64,000 nt of DNA, from assembly GCF_030268685.1 (NCBI RefSeq), contig NZ_BSRQ01000021.1:111198-175197 (forward strand), written 5' to 3'. Origin of the DNA: Microtetraspora sp. NBRC 13810 (GTDB lineage: Bacteria > Actinomycetota > Actinomycetes > Streptosporangiales > Streptosporangiaceae). The notes under the pieces are model-generated. The model was not told where the DNA came from. It worked only from the letters and a program-made list of their open reading frames with translations, and made no database searches. The position numbers were made by a program, and so were the translations under genes. Shown here piece by piece: positions 8,439-17,956 of the stretch. Every line of letters starts with the position of its first letter. The stretch's first letter is position 1.

Positions 8439-9461
8439 ATGTCCTACACCTTGATCAAACTTGACGATATTCCTGTGGGTAAGCGATTCGACTTCTGGTG
8501 GGAGACCGTGGCGCAGTCGGTGGTGTCGGTGGACGCCTCCAGTGTCAACTCCACGAGCTTCTGGGCCGAGATGCGCACTCTCGACCTCGGCACGACGCAG
8601 TTGTCCCGGGTGCGGACCTCATCGTTCGACGCCCGTCGCACCCAACGGCGGATCCGCCAGTCCGATACGGGGCAGTACCAGTTGTCGCTGATCCTGCGCG
8701 GCCGGTCCAGAGTGCGGCAGGAATACCGTGAGGCGACTTTGAGGTCGACGGATCTGGTGTTGTACGACACGTCCCGCCCTTTTCACGCTTCGTCCATGGC
8801 CGACGACACGGCGGAGATGTCGAAGCGACCTCCTAAGGTGCCGTCCGACGGTTTCATCCTGCAGTTCTCGCGTGATCTCCTGCCGCTTCCCGCGTCGTCG
8901 GTCGAACGGCTGCTGGCCGTGCGGCTTTCCGGGAGAAAAGGCGTCGCCGCGCTGCTTCGCGGCATGCTTCGCCAGGCGATGCAGCAGTATGACCAGTTCT
9001 CGCCGGTCGAGGCGATCCGGGTGTCCACGTCCATCCTCGACCTTGTCACTGCCCTGCTGAGCCGCGAGGGCGGCACCGCTCCGGACGCCCTGCTCAACGA
9101 CCCGCGCGGCGTCCTGCTGCTAAGGGTGAAGGCGTTCATCGAGCAGCGGTTGGCGGACGTGGACCTCACTTCGGAGATGATCGCCGCGGCTCACCACGTC
9201 TCCATCAGGCATCTGCAGAAGCTGTTCGAACAGCAGGGGCTGAGCGTGGCGAGCTGGATCCGGCGGCGCCGGCTCGAACGCTGCCGGCGCGATTTGGCCG
9301 ATCCCGGCGAGGACGGCCGCTCCGTCCGGGCGATCGCCGCTCGATGGGGCTTCACGAACGACGCCCATTTCAACCGTGCCTTCCGCGCGGTTCACGGCGT
9401 TCCCCCGGCCGCTTACCGGCGTCACCTGCAGGAATCCAGGGAAGCGGCACTCGTGCGCTGA
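8439..9461 (+). CDS. AraC-family transcriptional regulator
   Basis: 340 aa. N-terminal AraC_binding_2-type domain (residues 1-190: DFWWETVAQSVVSVD, DTGQYQLSLILRGRSRVRQ) and C-terminal double HTH (DLTSEMIAAAHHVSIRHLQKLF, then AIAARWGFTNDAHFNRAFRAVHG). Start ATG 8439 with AGGTGAC upstream is preferred over GTG 8430. It stands alone; the secreted lectin gene downstream on the same strand could be a target, which is inference only. Confidence 0.85.
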   Translation: MSYTLIKLDDIPVGKRFDFWWETVAQSVVSVDASSVNSTSFWAEMRTLDLGTTQLSRVRTSSFDARRTQRRIRQSDTGQYQLSLILRGRSRVRQEYREATLRSTDLVLYDTSRPFHASSMADDTAEMSKRPPKVPSDGFILQFSRDLLPLPASSVERLLAVRLSGRKGVAALLRGMLRQAMQQYDQFSPVEAIRVSTSILDLVTALLSREGGTAPDALLNDPRGVLLLRVKAFIEQRLADVDLTSEMIAAAHHVSIRHLQKLFEQQGLSVASWIRRRRLERCRRDLADPGEDGRSVRAIAARWGFTNDAHFNRAFRAVHGVPPAAYRRHLQESREAALVR

Positions 9462-9721
9462 TCGGCAATGGCCGTGCGCGTATGCGCAAGGAGCCGGGGA
9501 TCCGGGTATGCGATCGTTCATTCGAACGAGATCGGATTCCACGGGGTCGAGCGAGCAAATCGTTCGGAAAAGGGCTCACAGATCGGGGAACGGGGGCACG
9601 GCCGGCGATCTGGCCGGTACGGGCGTTCTCCACGGGTGGAGCACCTTCTTTCGCAGGCGCATGCGCGTCGGGAGAACCCTGCGGGAAAGGTAGACGGGCC
9701 ACTCTGAGACAGGGAGAGCGA

Positions 9722-10855
9722 ATGAGGAGAGTAATACGCAGAACCGCGATGGTTCTGGTGGCGATCTGCGTCGCCCTTGCCGGGACCACCGTTTTGTCGA
9801 GCCCGGCGCAGGCGGCCTATCGGCCCATTGTGAAGACCGGCGCCGCCGTCGGTGTCAACAGTGACGGACGTCTTGAGGCGTTCGTCACCAGCGACGTGGG
9901 CGTGATCTGGCACATCTGGCAGAATCCCGGCGGCGGCTGGAGCGAATGGGACAATCTCCGAATGCCGTCGGGGGCGGGAGCCTTCGGGCCGAAGCGTCCG
10001 GCTGTGGCGCGTAACAAGGACGGCCGGCTGGAAGTGTTCGCGGTCGCCGACAACGGCCACCTTTACCATATCTGGCAGAATCCCGGGGGCGGCTGGAGCA
10101 ACTGGGAAAGCCTGGGCAGCGGTTTCGGCTGGGCCAACGTGGCCGTCGCCGGCAACAAGGACGGACGGTTGGAGGTGTTCGCCGTCCGAGACGGCCAGTT
10201 GGTGCACCGATGGCAGAACCCCGGCGGCGGCTGGAGCGGCTGGGCCAACCTCGGCGGGAGCCTGCATGCCGAGACCTGGCCCGTCGTGGGCGTGAACGCC
10301 GACGGCCGGCTCGAACTGTTCGTCATCGGGACCAACGGCCGCCTCTCCCGGAACTTCCAGCTTGCCGTCAACGGTACGAGCGGCTGGAGCGGCTGGTACA
10401 GCATGGGCGGCGACCTGGTGACGGGCGCGAACGAGGGGCCCGCCGTCGGCCGCAACGCCGACGGCCGGCTGGAGGTCTTCGCGAACTCCACCGACGGGAC
10501 CCTGCGTCACATCTGGCAGACCTCGCCCAACGGCGGCTGGAGCGGCTGGGGAACCGTCGGCGAGGGCGCAGGCTTCCCCATCGTCGGCCGCAACGCCGAC
10601 GGCCGCCTCGAGATCGTCGCGGTCGAAGGCCGGGCGGTCGTCCACAACTACCAGACCAACGGCAGGTGGAGCGGCTGGTCCAACGTCGGCAGCGTGCTCG
10701 CCGCGATGAACCGGCCGGCCATCGCCTCGAACCCCGACGGCCGGTTGGAGATCTTCCAGCAGCACATAGTGGACGGGCGAAGCGAGATCCACCACATCTA
10801 CCAGGTGGCACCGAACTCCGGCTGGTCCAACTGGTCCCACCTTGAGGCCGGCTGA
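9722..10855 (+). CDS. Secreted PLL-type beta-propeller lectin
   Basis: 377 aa. Sec signal peptide (basic start, hydrophobic AMVLVAICVALAG, AQA cleavage near residue 36), then seven repeats of about 47 residues built on NxDGRLExF...HIWQ...GGWSxW. Seven such units match the seven-bladed propeller of Photorhabdus-type PLL/fucose-binding lectins. Blades 1-3 keep the intact IWQNPGGGWS or RWQNPGGGWS motif; blades 4, 6 and 7 diverge. Predicted extracellular glycan-binding protein. ATG 9722 follows an AGGGAGAG site; a terminator follows at 10909. Confidence 0.85.
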   Translation: MRRVIRRTAMVLVAICVALAGTTVLSSPAQAAYRPIVKTGAAVGVNSDGRLEAFVTSDVGVIWHIWQNPGGGWSEWDNLRMPSGAGAFGPKRPAVARNKDGRLEVFAVADNGHLYHIWQNPGGGWSNWESLGSGFGWANVAVAGNKDGRLEVFAVRDGQLVHRWQNPGGGWSGWANLGGSLHAETWPVVGVNADGRLELFVIGTNGRLSRNFQLAVNGTSGWSGWYSMGGDLVTGANEGPAVGRNADGRLEVFANSTDGTLRHIWQTSPNGGWSGWGTVGEGAGFPIVGRNADGRLEIVAVEGRAVVHNYQTNGRWSGWSNVGSVLAAMNRPAIASNPDGRLEIFQQHIVDGRSEIHHIYQVAPNSGWSNWSHLEAG

Positions 10856-10908
10856 CCGCAGATTGTGCCATGGCCGGTTCCCGAAAACGACGGACAGAAC
10901 TGGCCGAC

Positions 10909-10939
10909 CGGCCCCGCCCGAGAACATCGGGCGGGGCCG
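10909..10939 (+). terminator. Intrinsic terminator after the lectin gene
   Basis: 12-bp perfect stem (10909-10920 with 10928-10939), loop AGAACAT, followed by CCCCTTCTCC; 54 bp after the lectin stop. Confidence 0.75.
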
Positions 10940-11158
10940 CCCCTTCTCCACACAAGGTCGTGAACACGATGAACCGGCGTACGGCCGTTTACGATCTGCT
11001 CCTGGGCTACGAGGCGGACTCGGTGAAGCCGTTGCAGGAGTTCCATGCGGTCTGGTGCCGGGGCATCGATGTGCCGGAAAACCGCACGCCGGCTGCAAGC
11101 GGATCCCGCGTCGCTGACCCCGGTGAACGCGACGGGACCCGCTGCGCCTCTGGGTGAC

Positions 11159-11310
11159 ATGGGACCGGACTGGCGCCTGGTACTCATCGGCGACGGTGGC
11201 CCGTGGACCGCCGTCTTCGGTGATCACGAGTGCACGACCAAGGAGACCATGGCCGCTCTCTCCGCGGCGGGCGGTGCCGCCATCAGCGTCGGCCGGCACA
11301 TCAGCGGCGG
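11159..11310 (+). pseudogene. DUF6461-like C-terminal fragment
   Basis: From ATG 11159 the frame reads DWRLVLIGDGGPWTAVFGD and TTKETMAALSAAGGAAIS, which resembles the end of small actinobacterial DUF6461 proteins, but the normal aromatic tail is missing and the match stops near 11305. An upstream open stretch (from ATG 10969, 62 codons) in another frame is not recognised. Low to moderate confidence. Confidence 0.35.
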
Positions 11311-11560
11311 GGAAAAGGAGCGAGGATGGTGTCCTCTGGCCAGTAGGCGCGCAGGTGCAGGGAGAACGGTTCGCCGGCGGGGGCGGGTGGCCAGTTGGCG
11401 TCGGACGCGCTGGGCCGGGTCGCGTGGACGTGCAGGGTGAGGGAGCCGTCGGGTCTCAGGCGCAGGTCCTTGTTCTTGGTGCCCGGCGAGTAGCGGTTGA
11501 TGGGGGGACGAAGGCGGTCTCGTCCGGGGCGTTGACGAAGATGCCGGCCTTCGACGGCCG
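11301..11560 (-). pseudogene. DUF1214/DUF1254 protein C-terminal fragment, frameshifted
   Basis: Minus strand reads NAPDETAFVPP and then, after a one-base shift near 11507, INRYSPGTKNKDLRLRPDG, SLTLHVHATRP, NWPPAPAGEPFSLHLRAYWP. This is the conserved end of DUF1254/DUF1214 proteins (NRYSPGTK...DGSLTL...NWLPAP.GPF...RAYWP). The remaining ~300 residues are absent. A relic abutting the sigma factor gene. Confidence 0.6.
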
Positions 11561-11632
11561 CGCCGGAAATCGGCGTGAAGAAAACCTGTTGAGCGGCGAA
11601 CACTGGGAGACAGTTGCCTTCGGAAGGACGCC

Positions 11633-12217
11633 ATGACTGCACCACCTGACGCCAAGGACGTGCTGGAGGACGTCACTGTGGTCGAGCGGTCGCTGGACGA
11701 TCCCGAATTGTTCGCCCTCCTGTACGACCGGTACTTCACCGAGGTCTACCGTTATCTGGCCGCCCGGCTCGGCAGCGAGCAGGCCGAGGATCTGGTCGCG
11801 GACGCCTTCCTGCTCGCGTTCAACGGCAGGAGCGGCTTCGACCCACGGCGGGGCACCGTACGGTCGTGGTTATTCGGGATCGCCACGAACGTCGTGGCCC
11901 GGCACCGCCGCAGAGAGGGCCGCCGCCTGAACGCGCTGAGCAAGGTCGCGGCCGAGGAATCCGCCGACGGACACGAGGACGGGCTAACCTCGCGGCTCGC
12001 GGCGCAGGCCAGCCGGCCGGAGCTCGTCCGAGGGCTGAAGGGGCTGGCGAAAGGTGATCGCGACGTGGTGTTCCTGCTGGTGTTCGGTGGGCTGGGCTAT
12101 GAGGAGATCGCCACGGCCCTGGACATACCGGTGGGGACCGTCGGGTCCCGGATCAACAGGGCGCGCAAGAAGCTGCGCAAGGCGCTGGGCGACGTCAACC
12201 CGATCGGAGAGTGGTGA
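11633..12217 (+). CDS. ECF RNA polymerase sigma factor
   Basis: 194 aa. Sigma region 2 ([53 protein letters not shown]) and region 4 ([20 protein letters not shown], then [20 protein letters not shown]). Its stop overlaps the next start (TGATG at 12215), so it is coupled to a membrane-anchored CU044_5270 protein, the position usually held by an anti-sigma factor. Directs core polymerase to a small stress regulon (inference). Confidence 0.9.
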   Translation: MTAPPDAKDVLEDVTVVERSLDDPELFALLYDRYFTEVYRYLAARLGSEQAEDLVADAFLLAFNGRSGFDPRRGTVRSWLFGIATNVVARHRRREGRRLNALSKVAAEESADGHEDGLTSRLAAQASRPELVRGLKGLAKGDRDVVFLLVFGGLGYEEIATALDIPVGTVGSRINRARKKLRKALGDVNPIGEW

Positions 12218-13275
12218 TGGACGAGCTGAAGCTGATCGAGGCCGTGTTCACGGAGCCCGAGCCCACGCCGGAGGCGGCGGCGAAGGGGCGTGACCGCTTC
12301 CTCCGTTTGACCCGCGAGGCACAGGCGTCACGGTCGCGCCGTCCGCGCCGCAGGTGGTCGGCCGCGCCGCCGATCCGGCGCGTCGCCCTGGTCGGCGCCA
12401 TGGCGGTGATGCTCACCGGCGGCATCATCGTCACCCAGGTGAGCCTGGGTGGCTCCGACCCGCGTACCCCCGGATATCTGATCGCCGCCCCTCCGGCCGA
12501 CGCTCAGGCCCTGCTCACCCTGGCCGCACGGGCCGCCGCCGGCCGCCCCGACACGGTTCCGGCCCGCGGTCAGTACGTGCACACCAAGATGCTGGCCCAG
12601 CACAGCTTGTACACCAAGGGCGAGTCGGGCCGGATGCTCTACACCAAGGTGCTGGTCAGCGAGGAGCGCTGGGAGGCCGCCGACGCGGGCAAGCCCTGGC
12701 TGAGCCGCAGCCAGAACCTGTCGGCCACGGGACCGGCGCCCCGGAAGTACTGGGACCACGGCGTCGAGGACATCGTGTCCGAGCCGGGAGCCTGTCCCGG
12801 CCAGCCGGCGTTCGCGCGGCTAGGCACCTGGCCGACGGACCCCGCCGAGGTACGCGCGAAGATCGTGGCCGACACGGGCGAGGAGCCGCTGCGCATCTGG
12901 CGCTCCCTCCAGCACCTGGTCCGCGAGTCCGTGGTACGGCCCAGCTTGAGCGCCGCGCTGTACCAGGCCGCCGCGGGGCTGGACGGCATCGGGCTCGTCC
13001 ACGACGCCGTGGACGTCGCCGGCCGCCCCGGCCTGGCCGTCGCCATGGACGAGGGCGACGGCACCCGGTCCGAGCTGATCTTCGATCGGAAGACCTACCG
13101 CTACCTGGGCGAGCGCACGGTGAACACCAGGGACCGCAAGGTGAAAGTGTCCTCCGGCGGCGAGTACACCGAGAAGAAGGGCACGGTGAACGGCACCGCC
13201 GTGCTCGCCGTCGATCTCGCCCCCAGCTTGCCTGAGGTGTCGCCGAAGGCGTCCCGCATGAAGATCCCCTGCTGA
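12217..13275 (+). CDS. CU044_5270 family membrane-anchored protein
   Basis: 352 aa. Short acidic N-terminal cytosolic part, a basic stretch ([10 protein letters not shown]), one membrane segment at about residues 50-75 ([20 protein letters not shown]) and a long outer domain of about 270 residues ([30 protein letters not shown]). The layout and coupling to the ECF sigma gene fit the actinobacterial CU044_5270 family, often paired with sigma factors and possibly acting as its membrane regulator; biochemical function is unknown. Confidence 0.75.
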   Translation: MDELKLIEAVFTEPEPTPEAAAKGRDRFLRLTREAQASRSRRPRRRWSAAPPIRRVALVGAMAVMLTGGIIVTQVSLGGSDPRTPGYLIAAPPADAQALLTLAARAAAGRPDTVPARGQYVHTKMLAQHSLYTKGESGRMLYTKVLVSEERWEAADAGKPWLSRSQNLSATGPAPRKYWDHGVEDIVSEPGACPGQPAFARLGTWPTDPAEVRAKIVADTGEEPLRIWRSLQHLVRESVVRPSLSAALYQAAAGLDGIGLVHDAVDVAGRPGLAVAMDEGDGTRSELIFDRKTYRYLGERTVNTRDRKVKVSSGGEYTEKKGTVNGTAVLAVDLAPSLPEVSPKASRMKIPC

Positions 13276-13372
13276 GACTTTTCCCCACCTGATCCGGCCT
13301 TTCCGGCCGTGAGCTCTGTTTCGCATGCCCTCGATCGATCCGGCATGCCCTCAAGGAAGAAGGAGAACATTC

Positions 13373-14245
13373 ATGTTCATCGCCAAGGCGGTCGCGGCCA
13401 CCCTGCTCGCCGGCTCATTCGGCGGCCTCACCTCACCGCCGTCGGGGGACGCCGCCGCGCACGAGAAGCAGACGCGGCTGGAGGTCAGGCGCGTCGCCTG
13501 CATGACGGAGAAGGGCCTGGACTACATAGCCTCGCCGGAGCCTCGGTACACGTGGCAGTCCGGGGAGCGGGAGCGGCTCGCGGGTGACCTGGAGGCGCTG
13601 CGGGCGTACCGGGCCAAGTACGGCTTCGGCGTCTGGGCGCCGAACGTTTATCCCAAGGACAGCGTCGTCAACCCCGTCCAGCAGGAGAACCCGAACAACA
13701 AGATGCTGATGTCGCTCTCGGCCGGCCAGCTGAAGAAGTGGCGCGCCACCGATGAGTCCTGCTTCTCCCAGGCGGTCAAGGAGGTGCTGGGCAAGACCGT
13801 CACCTCCCAGGAGGACTACTCCGACCAGCTCGAAGCGGCGGTGCGGAAGTCGTTGAGCGTCCTCGACCGGGACACGCAGCTCGTCCAGCTGGGCAAGCAG
13901 TTCGCCGCGTGCCTGGACGTCAGCCGGACCGAGCCGACCGCGCTGGACGGTCTGAGCCACACGAAGATCGTGCGGCAGGCTTCGGACGTCGCCAAGAAGG
14001 CGTGGCAGGGCGAGCGGCCCAAGGGCAGGACCGTCATCTTCCGGCCGAACCTGAAGCCCGCGCAGGCCAGGCCGTACTTGGACAAGGAGATCAAGGCGGC
14101 GCTGAAGGACCTGGAGTGCGGTAAGGGCTTCTATGCCGCCTACTCTCCCAAGGCCATGGAGATCACGTCGCGGGTCTATCAGGAGTTCGGCCGGGAGGGC
14201 GCGGCCCAGGCGATCCCGTCCCGGATCTACCGCAGGTTCGCCTGA
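13373..14245 (+). CDS. Secreted hypothetical protein
   Basis: 290 aa. Signal peptide at residues 1-28 (KAVAATLLAGSFGGLT), then a hydrophilic, Lys-rich domain with few Cys (ACMTEKGLDYIA, DESCFSQAVKEVLG, AACLDVSRTEP, LECGKGFYAAYS). ATG 13373 has an AAGAAGGAG ribosome site. It follows the sigma/CU044_5270 pair by 97 bp on the same strand and may be its exported output. No family recognised. Confidence 0.7.
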   Translation: MFIAKAVAATLLAGSFGGLTSPPSGDAAAHEKQTRLEVRRVACMTEKGLDYIASPEPRYTWQSGERERLAGDLEALRAYRAKYGFGVWAPNVYPKDSVVNPVQQENPNNKMLMSLSAGQLKKWRATDESCFSQAVKEVLGKTVTSQEDYSDQLEAAVRKSLSVLDRDTQLVQLGKQFAACLDVSRTEPTALDGLSHTKIVRQASDVAKKAWQGERPKGRTVIFRPNLKPAQARPYLDKEIKAALKDLECGKGFYAAYSPKAMEITSRVYQEFGREGAAQAIPSRIYRRFA

Positions 14246-14315
14246 CCGGCCACCCTCTGATCTGGCCATTGCCCCGCCCCCGTATCACCCTCCCGCCACG
14301 CGGCGTCGAGAAGTG

Positions 14316-17300
14316 ATGTCAACTCACCGCACATCGACCATGAGAGAGCAGATGAAATCAAGCCACGCGACCTTCGCCATGATCGTGGCGGTATCTGTCA
14401 TCGCAAGCGGCACTTCGAGCGCCGCGCAGGCGGCCGAGCCGGTAGCTCCCGTGACCGGCGTGTCGGGCTCGGTGACGCTGCTGACCGGTGACCGGGTGAC
14501 CGTCACAGCGAACGGTCACCGGATCGAGCCCGGGCCGGGCAGGGAACATCGCTTCGACGTCCAGCGCCGTCAGGGCCACCTGCGCGTCATTCCCGAGGAT
14601 GCCAAACGGCTGCTGGCCGAGGGTCTGCTGGATGAGCGGTTGTTCGACGTCACGCAGTTGCTCACCTGGCGGTACGGCGACGCCTACAAGGCGGAGATAC
14701 CGCTGATCGTGCAGTCCGCCGAGGGGAAGGCGGCGCAGGCGCTCAGCGGAGCGCGGCAGGGGAAGGAGTTCGCCGGGCTGGGGCTGGCCGGCATGAGCGT
14801 CTCCAAGGCGACGGCGGGCCAGACCTGGCGGAGCCTGGTCGGGGGCGCCCGATCGTTGGCCGCGGACAGGTCGAAGATCTGGCTGGACGGCAAGCGGCCC
14901 ATCGCCCTTGACCAGAGTGTCAAGCAGATCGGGGCCCCGCAGGCGTGGCAACAGGGGCTGACCGGAGCCGGTGTCACGGTCGCCGTGCTGGACTCCGGTT
15001 ACGACGCCACCCACCCCGATCTTAAAGACGTGGTCACACAGTCACGGAACTTCTCCGACGAAACCGATATCACTGACAACGTTGGACATGGCACCCATGT
15101 CGCCTCCATCGTGGCGGGAGCCGGGGAGAAGTATCGGGGCGTCGCGCCGGGGGCGAAGATCGCGCTTGGCAAGGTCGGCGGAGAGTACGCCATCGAATCG
15201 GCGCTCTTGGCGGGCATGGAATGGGCCTCCGCCGAGGTCAAAGCGAAGATCATCAATATGAGCATCGGCGGTCCGGACACGCCCGGCATCGATCCGCTCG
15301 AGCACGCCGTCAACACTCTGTCGGCACGCACGGGCGCGCTGTTCGTCATAGCGGCGGGCAACGACGGCGTACCCGGCTCGGTCAGCAGCCCGGGCAGCGC
15401 CGAGGCGGCACTTACGGTCGGCGCGGTCGACAAGTCCGGCCGGATGGCCGAATTCTCCAGCCGCGGCCCGAGAACAGGCGATCACGCGATCAAGCCCGAC
15501 GTGACCGCTCCCGGCGCCGACATCATGGCGGCGGCCTCGCAGGGAACGGCGGACGGCCCGTACGCCGCCCACAGCGGCACTTCCATGGCGGCGCCGCACG
15601 TCGCGGGCGCGGCGGCGATCCTCGCCCAGCGGCACCCGGACTGGAGCGGCGAGCAGCTCAAGGCCGCGCTCATCGGCAGCGCCGCGCCGCAGGCCGACGC
15701 CACGCACTTCGACCAGGGCGCCGGGCGCGTCGACGTCGCCCGGGCGGTTGGGCAGCAGGTGTACGCCAGTCCCGCGAACGTCGGCACGGTCTTCCGCTGG
15801 GGCGGATCCGGCGAGCGGCAGGCGACCAAGGAGATCACCTACACCAACGCCGGTGACTCTCCGGTCACGCTGGACATCGCCGTGGACGGTGACGTGCTGC
15901 GCACCTCGGCACAGCGGGTCGAGGTGCCCGCCAAGGGCACAGCATCGGTGACCGTGACGATCGATGGGACCGGCAAGGAGCCCGGTGATCACCCGGGCAC
16001 CATCACGGCCCGATCGGGTGACCTGCTCGTCCGTACCGTCGCCACCGCGTACGTGGAACCGGAGGCCTACGACGTGAAGATCAGCGCGCTGGGCACCGAC
16101 GGCCGGCCCGCCGACGCGATCGGGGAGTTCTACAACGGCAGGGGCGAGAGTCTTCGGATGATCCTTCGCGGCGCGCCGGAAACCTACAGGCTCCCCTCAG
16201 GCGAGTGGAGCCTGTACGTGGACATCTACGAAGGTATGCGCATCACGACCACGCATCTGCCGGTAGAGGTCGGCGAACAGGGCACGGAGATCGTCCTGGA
16301 CACGCGCAAGGCCAAACCGATCAGGTTCACCCTGGATGAGCCCACGGCTGCCACCAGCGGGTGGACCGAAATGTGGGTGATCAACGGTTCGTGGTACCTC
16401 GGCTGGGCTGGAGGCAGGCCCGACCCCAGCGCGGTGTACTTCGTGCTCGCCTCCAAGCAGCCCGGCCTGAAGTACGTCACCAGGATGCACTTCCACCACA
16501 GGGACGCCTCTCCCACCCCCGTCCGCTACGACCTGGTGGACGAACGTCATGACGGCATCCCCGAAGACCCCACGTACACGGCCAGGGTGCAGGATCTCGA
16601 CAAGGTGACCACGACCTTCCGCGGCGCCGGAACGGCCGCGATGGGCACCTACTTCGTGGCGACTGCAATCGACGGCGTCTCTGACGGATTCCTGACCCCC
16701 ACGAACGATGTGCCGCTGCCGGGCAAGCTGACGGAATACCGGACGCGAGGGCAGAAGTGGTCCAGCGCTCTGCGCGTCGGTGAATCCATGGTCACGGGGG
16801 CCACGGGACCCATCGGCGGCGGCGATCGGCAGACGTGGGGCGTCGCGGTGAGCGGCCCGTCCTTCGCCACCTTGGGCGCCTGGCGGGAGGGGAACACCGT
16901 GACGTTCGACGGCGCCCGGCTGTTCTCCGAGAGCGTGCCCGGCCGGGTCGGCATGGACGGCGCGGCCACTGGCACGGTCAGTCTCGCCAAGGGTGATCAG
17001 GTCGTCTCCACGATCGACTACACCAGGTGCGGGCCGTGGGAGATCGATTCCTGCCGGTTGACCGCCGGCCTCCCGGCGGAGCCCGCCACCTACACGCTCA
17101 GCGCAACGGCCAGCCGGCAGGTACCGCACTCCACGCTGTCCACGAAGGTGGAATCGACATGGACGTTCCGCTCGGCGAGCACCGCCAGGCGGGAAGCGCT
17201 CGCGCTGGCGGCGGTCCGCTTCGCCCCGGAGGGACTGAACGAGTACAACCGCGCCAAACCCGGATCGTCCACCCGGCTGCCGATCTGGATCGAACGCAAT

Positions 17301-17522
17301 CCCGGCGCTCCCGCGGCGGCCACGAAGTCCATCCACCTGCAGATGTCCGTCGATGACGGAACAACCTGGCGCGACATCCGGGTCAGGGCCGAGGGCTCGG
17401 GCTGGACGGCGCAGCTGACCAACCCGCGCACGGCGGACTTCGTGTCCTTGCGCGCCACGTCGACCGATACCGCGGGCAACAGCGTCAGCCAGACCATCCA
17501 CCGCGCCTACGCGGTCGGATAA
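14316..17522 (+). CDS. Secreted S8 subtilisin-like serine protease
   Basis: About 1068 aa. Signal peptide (FAMIVAVSVIASGTSSAAQA), a propeptide of about 180 residues, then a peptidase S8 domain with Asp226 (VAVLDSGYD), His258 (GHGTHVAS), the oxyanion Asn (IAAGNDG) and Ser423 (SGTSMAAPHVAG). After residue 520 come beta-rich domains of about 550 residues. Start may be ATG 14316, 14340 or 14352; none has a strong ribosome site. Extracellular protein degradation. Large secreted subtilases of this plan are common in Streptosporangiaceae and Streptomyces. Confidence 0.88.
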   Translation: MSTHRTSTMREQMKSSHATFAMIVAVSVIASGTSSAAQAAEPVAPVTGVSGSVTLLTGDRVTVTANGHRIEPGPGREHRFDVQRRQGHLRVIPEDAKRLLAEGLLDERLFDVTQLLTWRYGDAYKAEIPLIVQSAEGKAAQALSGARQGKEFAGLGLAGMSVSKATAGQTWRSLVGGARSLAADRSKIWLDGKRPIALDQSVKQIGAPQAWQQGLTGAGVTVAVLDSGYDATHPDLKDVVTQSRNFSDETDITDNVGHGTHVASIVAGAGEKYRGVAPGAKIALGKVGGEYAIESALLAGMEWASAEVKAKIINMSIGGPDTPGIDPLEHAVNTLSARTGALFVIAAGNDGVPGSVSSPGSAEAALTVGAVDKSGRMAEFSSRGPRTGDHAIKPDVTAPGADIMAAASQGTADGPYAAHSGTSMAAPHVAGAAAILAQRHPDWSGEQLKAALIGSAAPQADATHFDQGAGRVDVARAVGQQVYASPANVGTVFRWGGSGERQATKEITYTNAGDSPVTLDIAVDGDVLRTSAQRVEVPAKGTASVTVTIDGTGKEPGDHPGTITARSGDLLVRTVATAYVEPEAYDVKISALGTDGRPADAIGEFYNGRGESLRMILRGAPETYRLPSGEWSLYVDIYEGMRITTTHLPVEVGEQGTEIVLDTRKAKPIRFTLDEPTAATSGWTEMWVINGSWYLGWAGGRPDPSAVYFVLASKQPGLKYVTRMHFHHRDASPTPVRYDLVDERHDGIPEDPTYTARVQDLDKVTTTFRGAGTAAMGTYFVATAIDGVSDGFLTPTNDVPLPGKLTEYRTRGQKWSSALRVGESMVTGATGPIGGGDRQTWGVAVSGPSFATLGAWREGNTVTFDGARLFSESVPGRVGMDGAATGTVSLAKGDQVVSTIDYTRCGPWEIDSCRLTAGLPAEPATYTLSATASRQVPHSTLSTKVESTWTFRSASTARREALALAAVRFAPEGLNEYNRAKPGSSTRLPIWIERNPGAPAAATKSIHLQMSVDDGTTWRDIRVRAEGSGWTAQLTNPRTADFVSLRATSTDTAGNSVSQTIHRAYAVG

Positions 17523-17898
17523 CCCCCCCCACAGGGCGGTTTCTCCAAAGGCGCGTACCTCATTCGCCGTGGTGAAGCCGCCCTGCTTCGCCGGCATCCA
17601 ACTCCCGGGTTTGAGCAGGGTGGCCCAGTCGGGGTCGGCCAGGACGGCCCTCCGCATCCCCAGGCCGATCCACCGTTCCGATGTCGACCCGGTGCTACTA
17701 CCCGGTACGAGCGTGGCCGCGCCGGCGGATCTGTCCTGGGGGAGCCGGAGCCGCGGCACGCCCTGACCGTTCTGGCTCGGGGCCTGGGAGGCGTCCGGGG
17801 AGGGGGCCGGCCGCCGTCCACTTGATGGTCCAGCGGCGGCGGCCGCCGCTGAGGCGGGGCTCGCGCCGCCGGGGCGAAGAGAGCCCACGAGGCGTTGA
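17523..17898. other. Gap with an unassigned minus-strand fragment
   Basis: No complete gene. On the minus strand about 50 codons near 17530-17690 look coding (RWIGLGMRRAVLADPDWATL and QGGFTTANEVRAFGETALWG) but are not recognised and have no start or end. Probably a decayed gene. Confidence 0.4.
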
Positions 17899-17948
17899 CT
17901 TTGTCGCAAGGCATGACGCACCGTGCTGCTACAAAGCTTGCGACAAAG
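17899..17948. promoter_or_regulatory. 12-bp inverted repeat, putative GntR operator
   Basis: CTTTGTCGCAAG (17899-17910) and its exact reverse complement CTTGCGACAAAG (17937-17948), 26 bp apart. The right arm overlaps the AAAGGAGG ribosome site of the next gene. Likely bound by the GntR protein encoded two genes down (autoregulation, inference). Confidence 0.6.
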
Positions 17949-17956
17949 GAGGTGCT

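Noticed and set aside
9518..11299. 593-codon minus-strand open frame over the lectin gene
   Set aside because: Its periodic composition simply mirrors the seven plus-strand repeats.
16197..17921. 574-codon minus-strand frame under the subtilase
   Set aside because: Shadow of the protease; only its first ~50 codons beyond the protease stop look coding, noted as a gap fragment.
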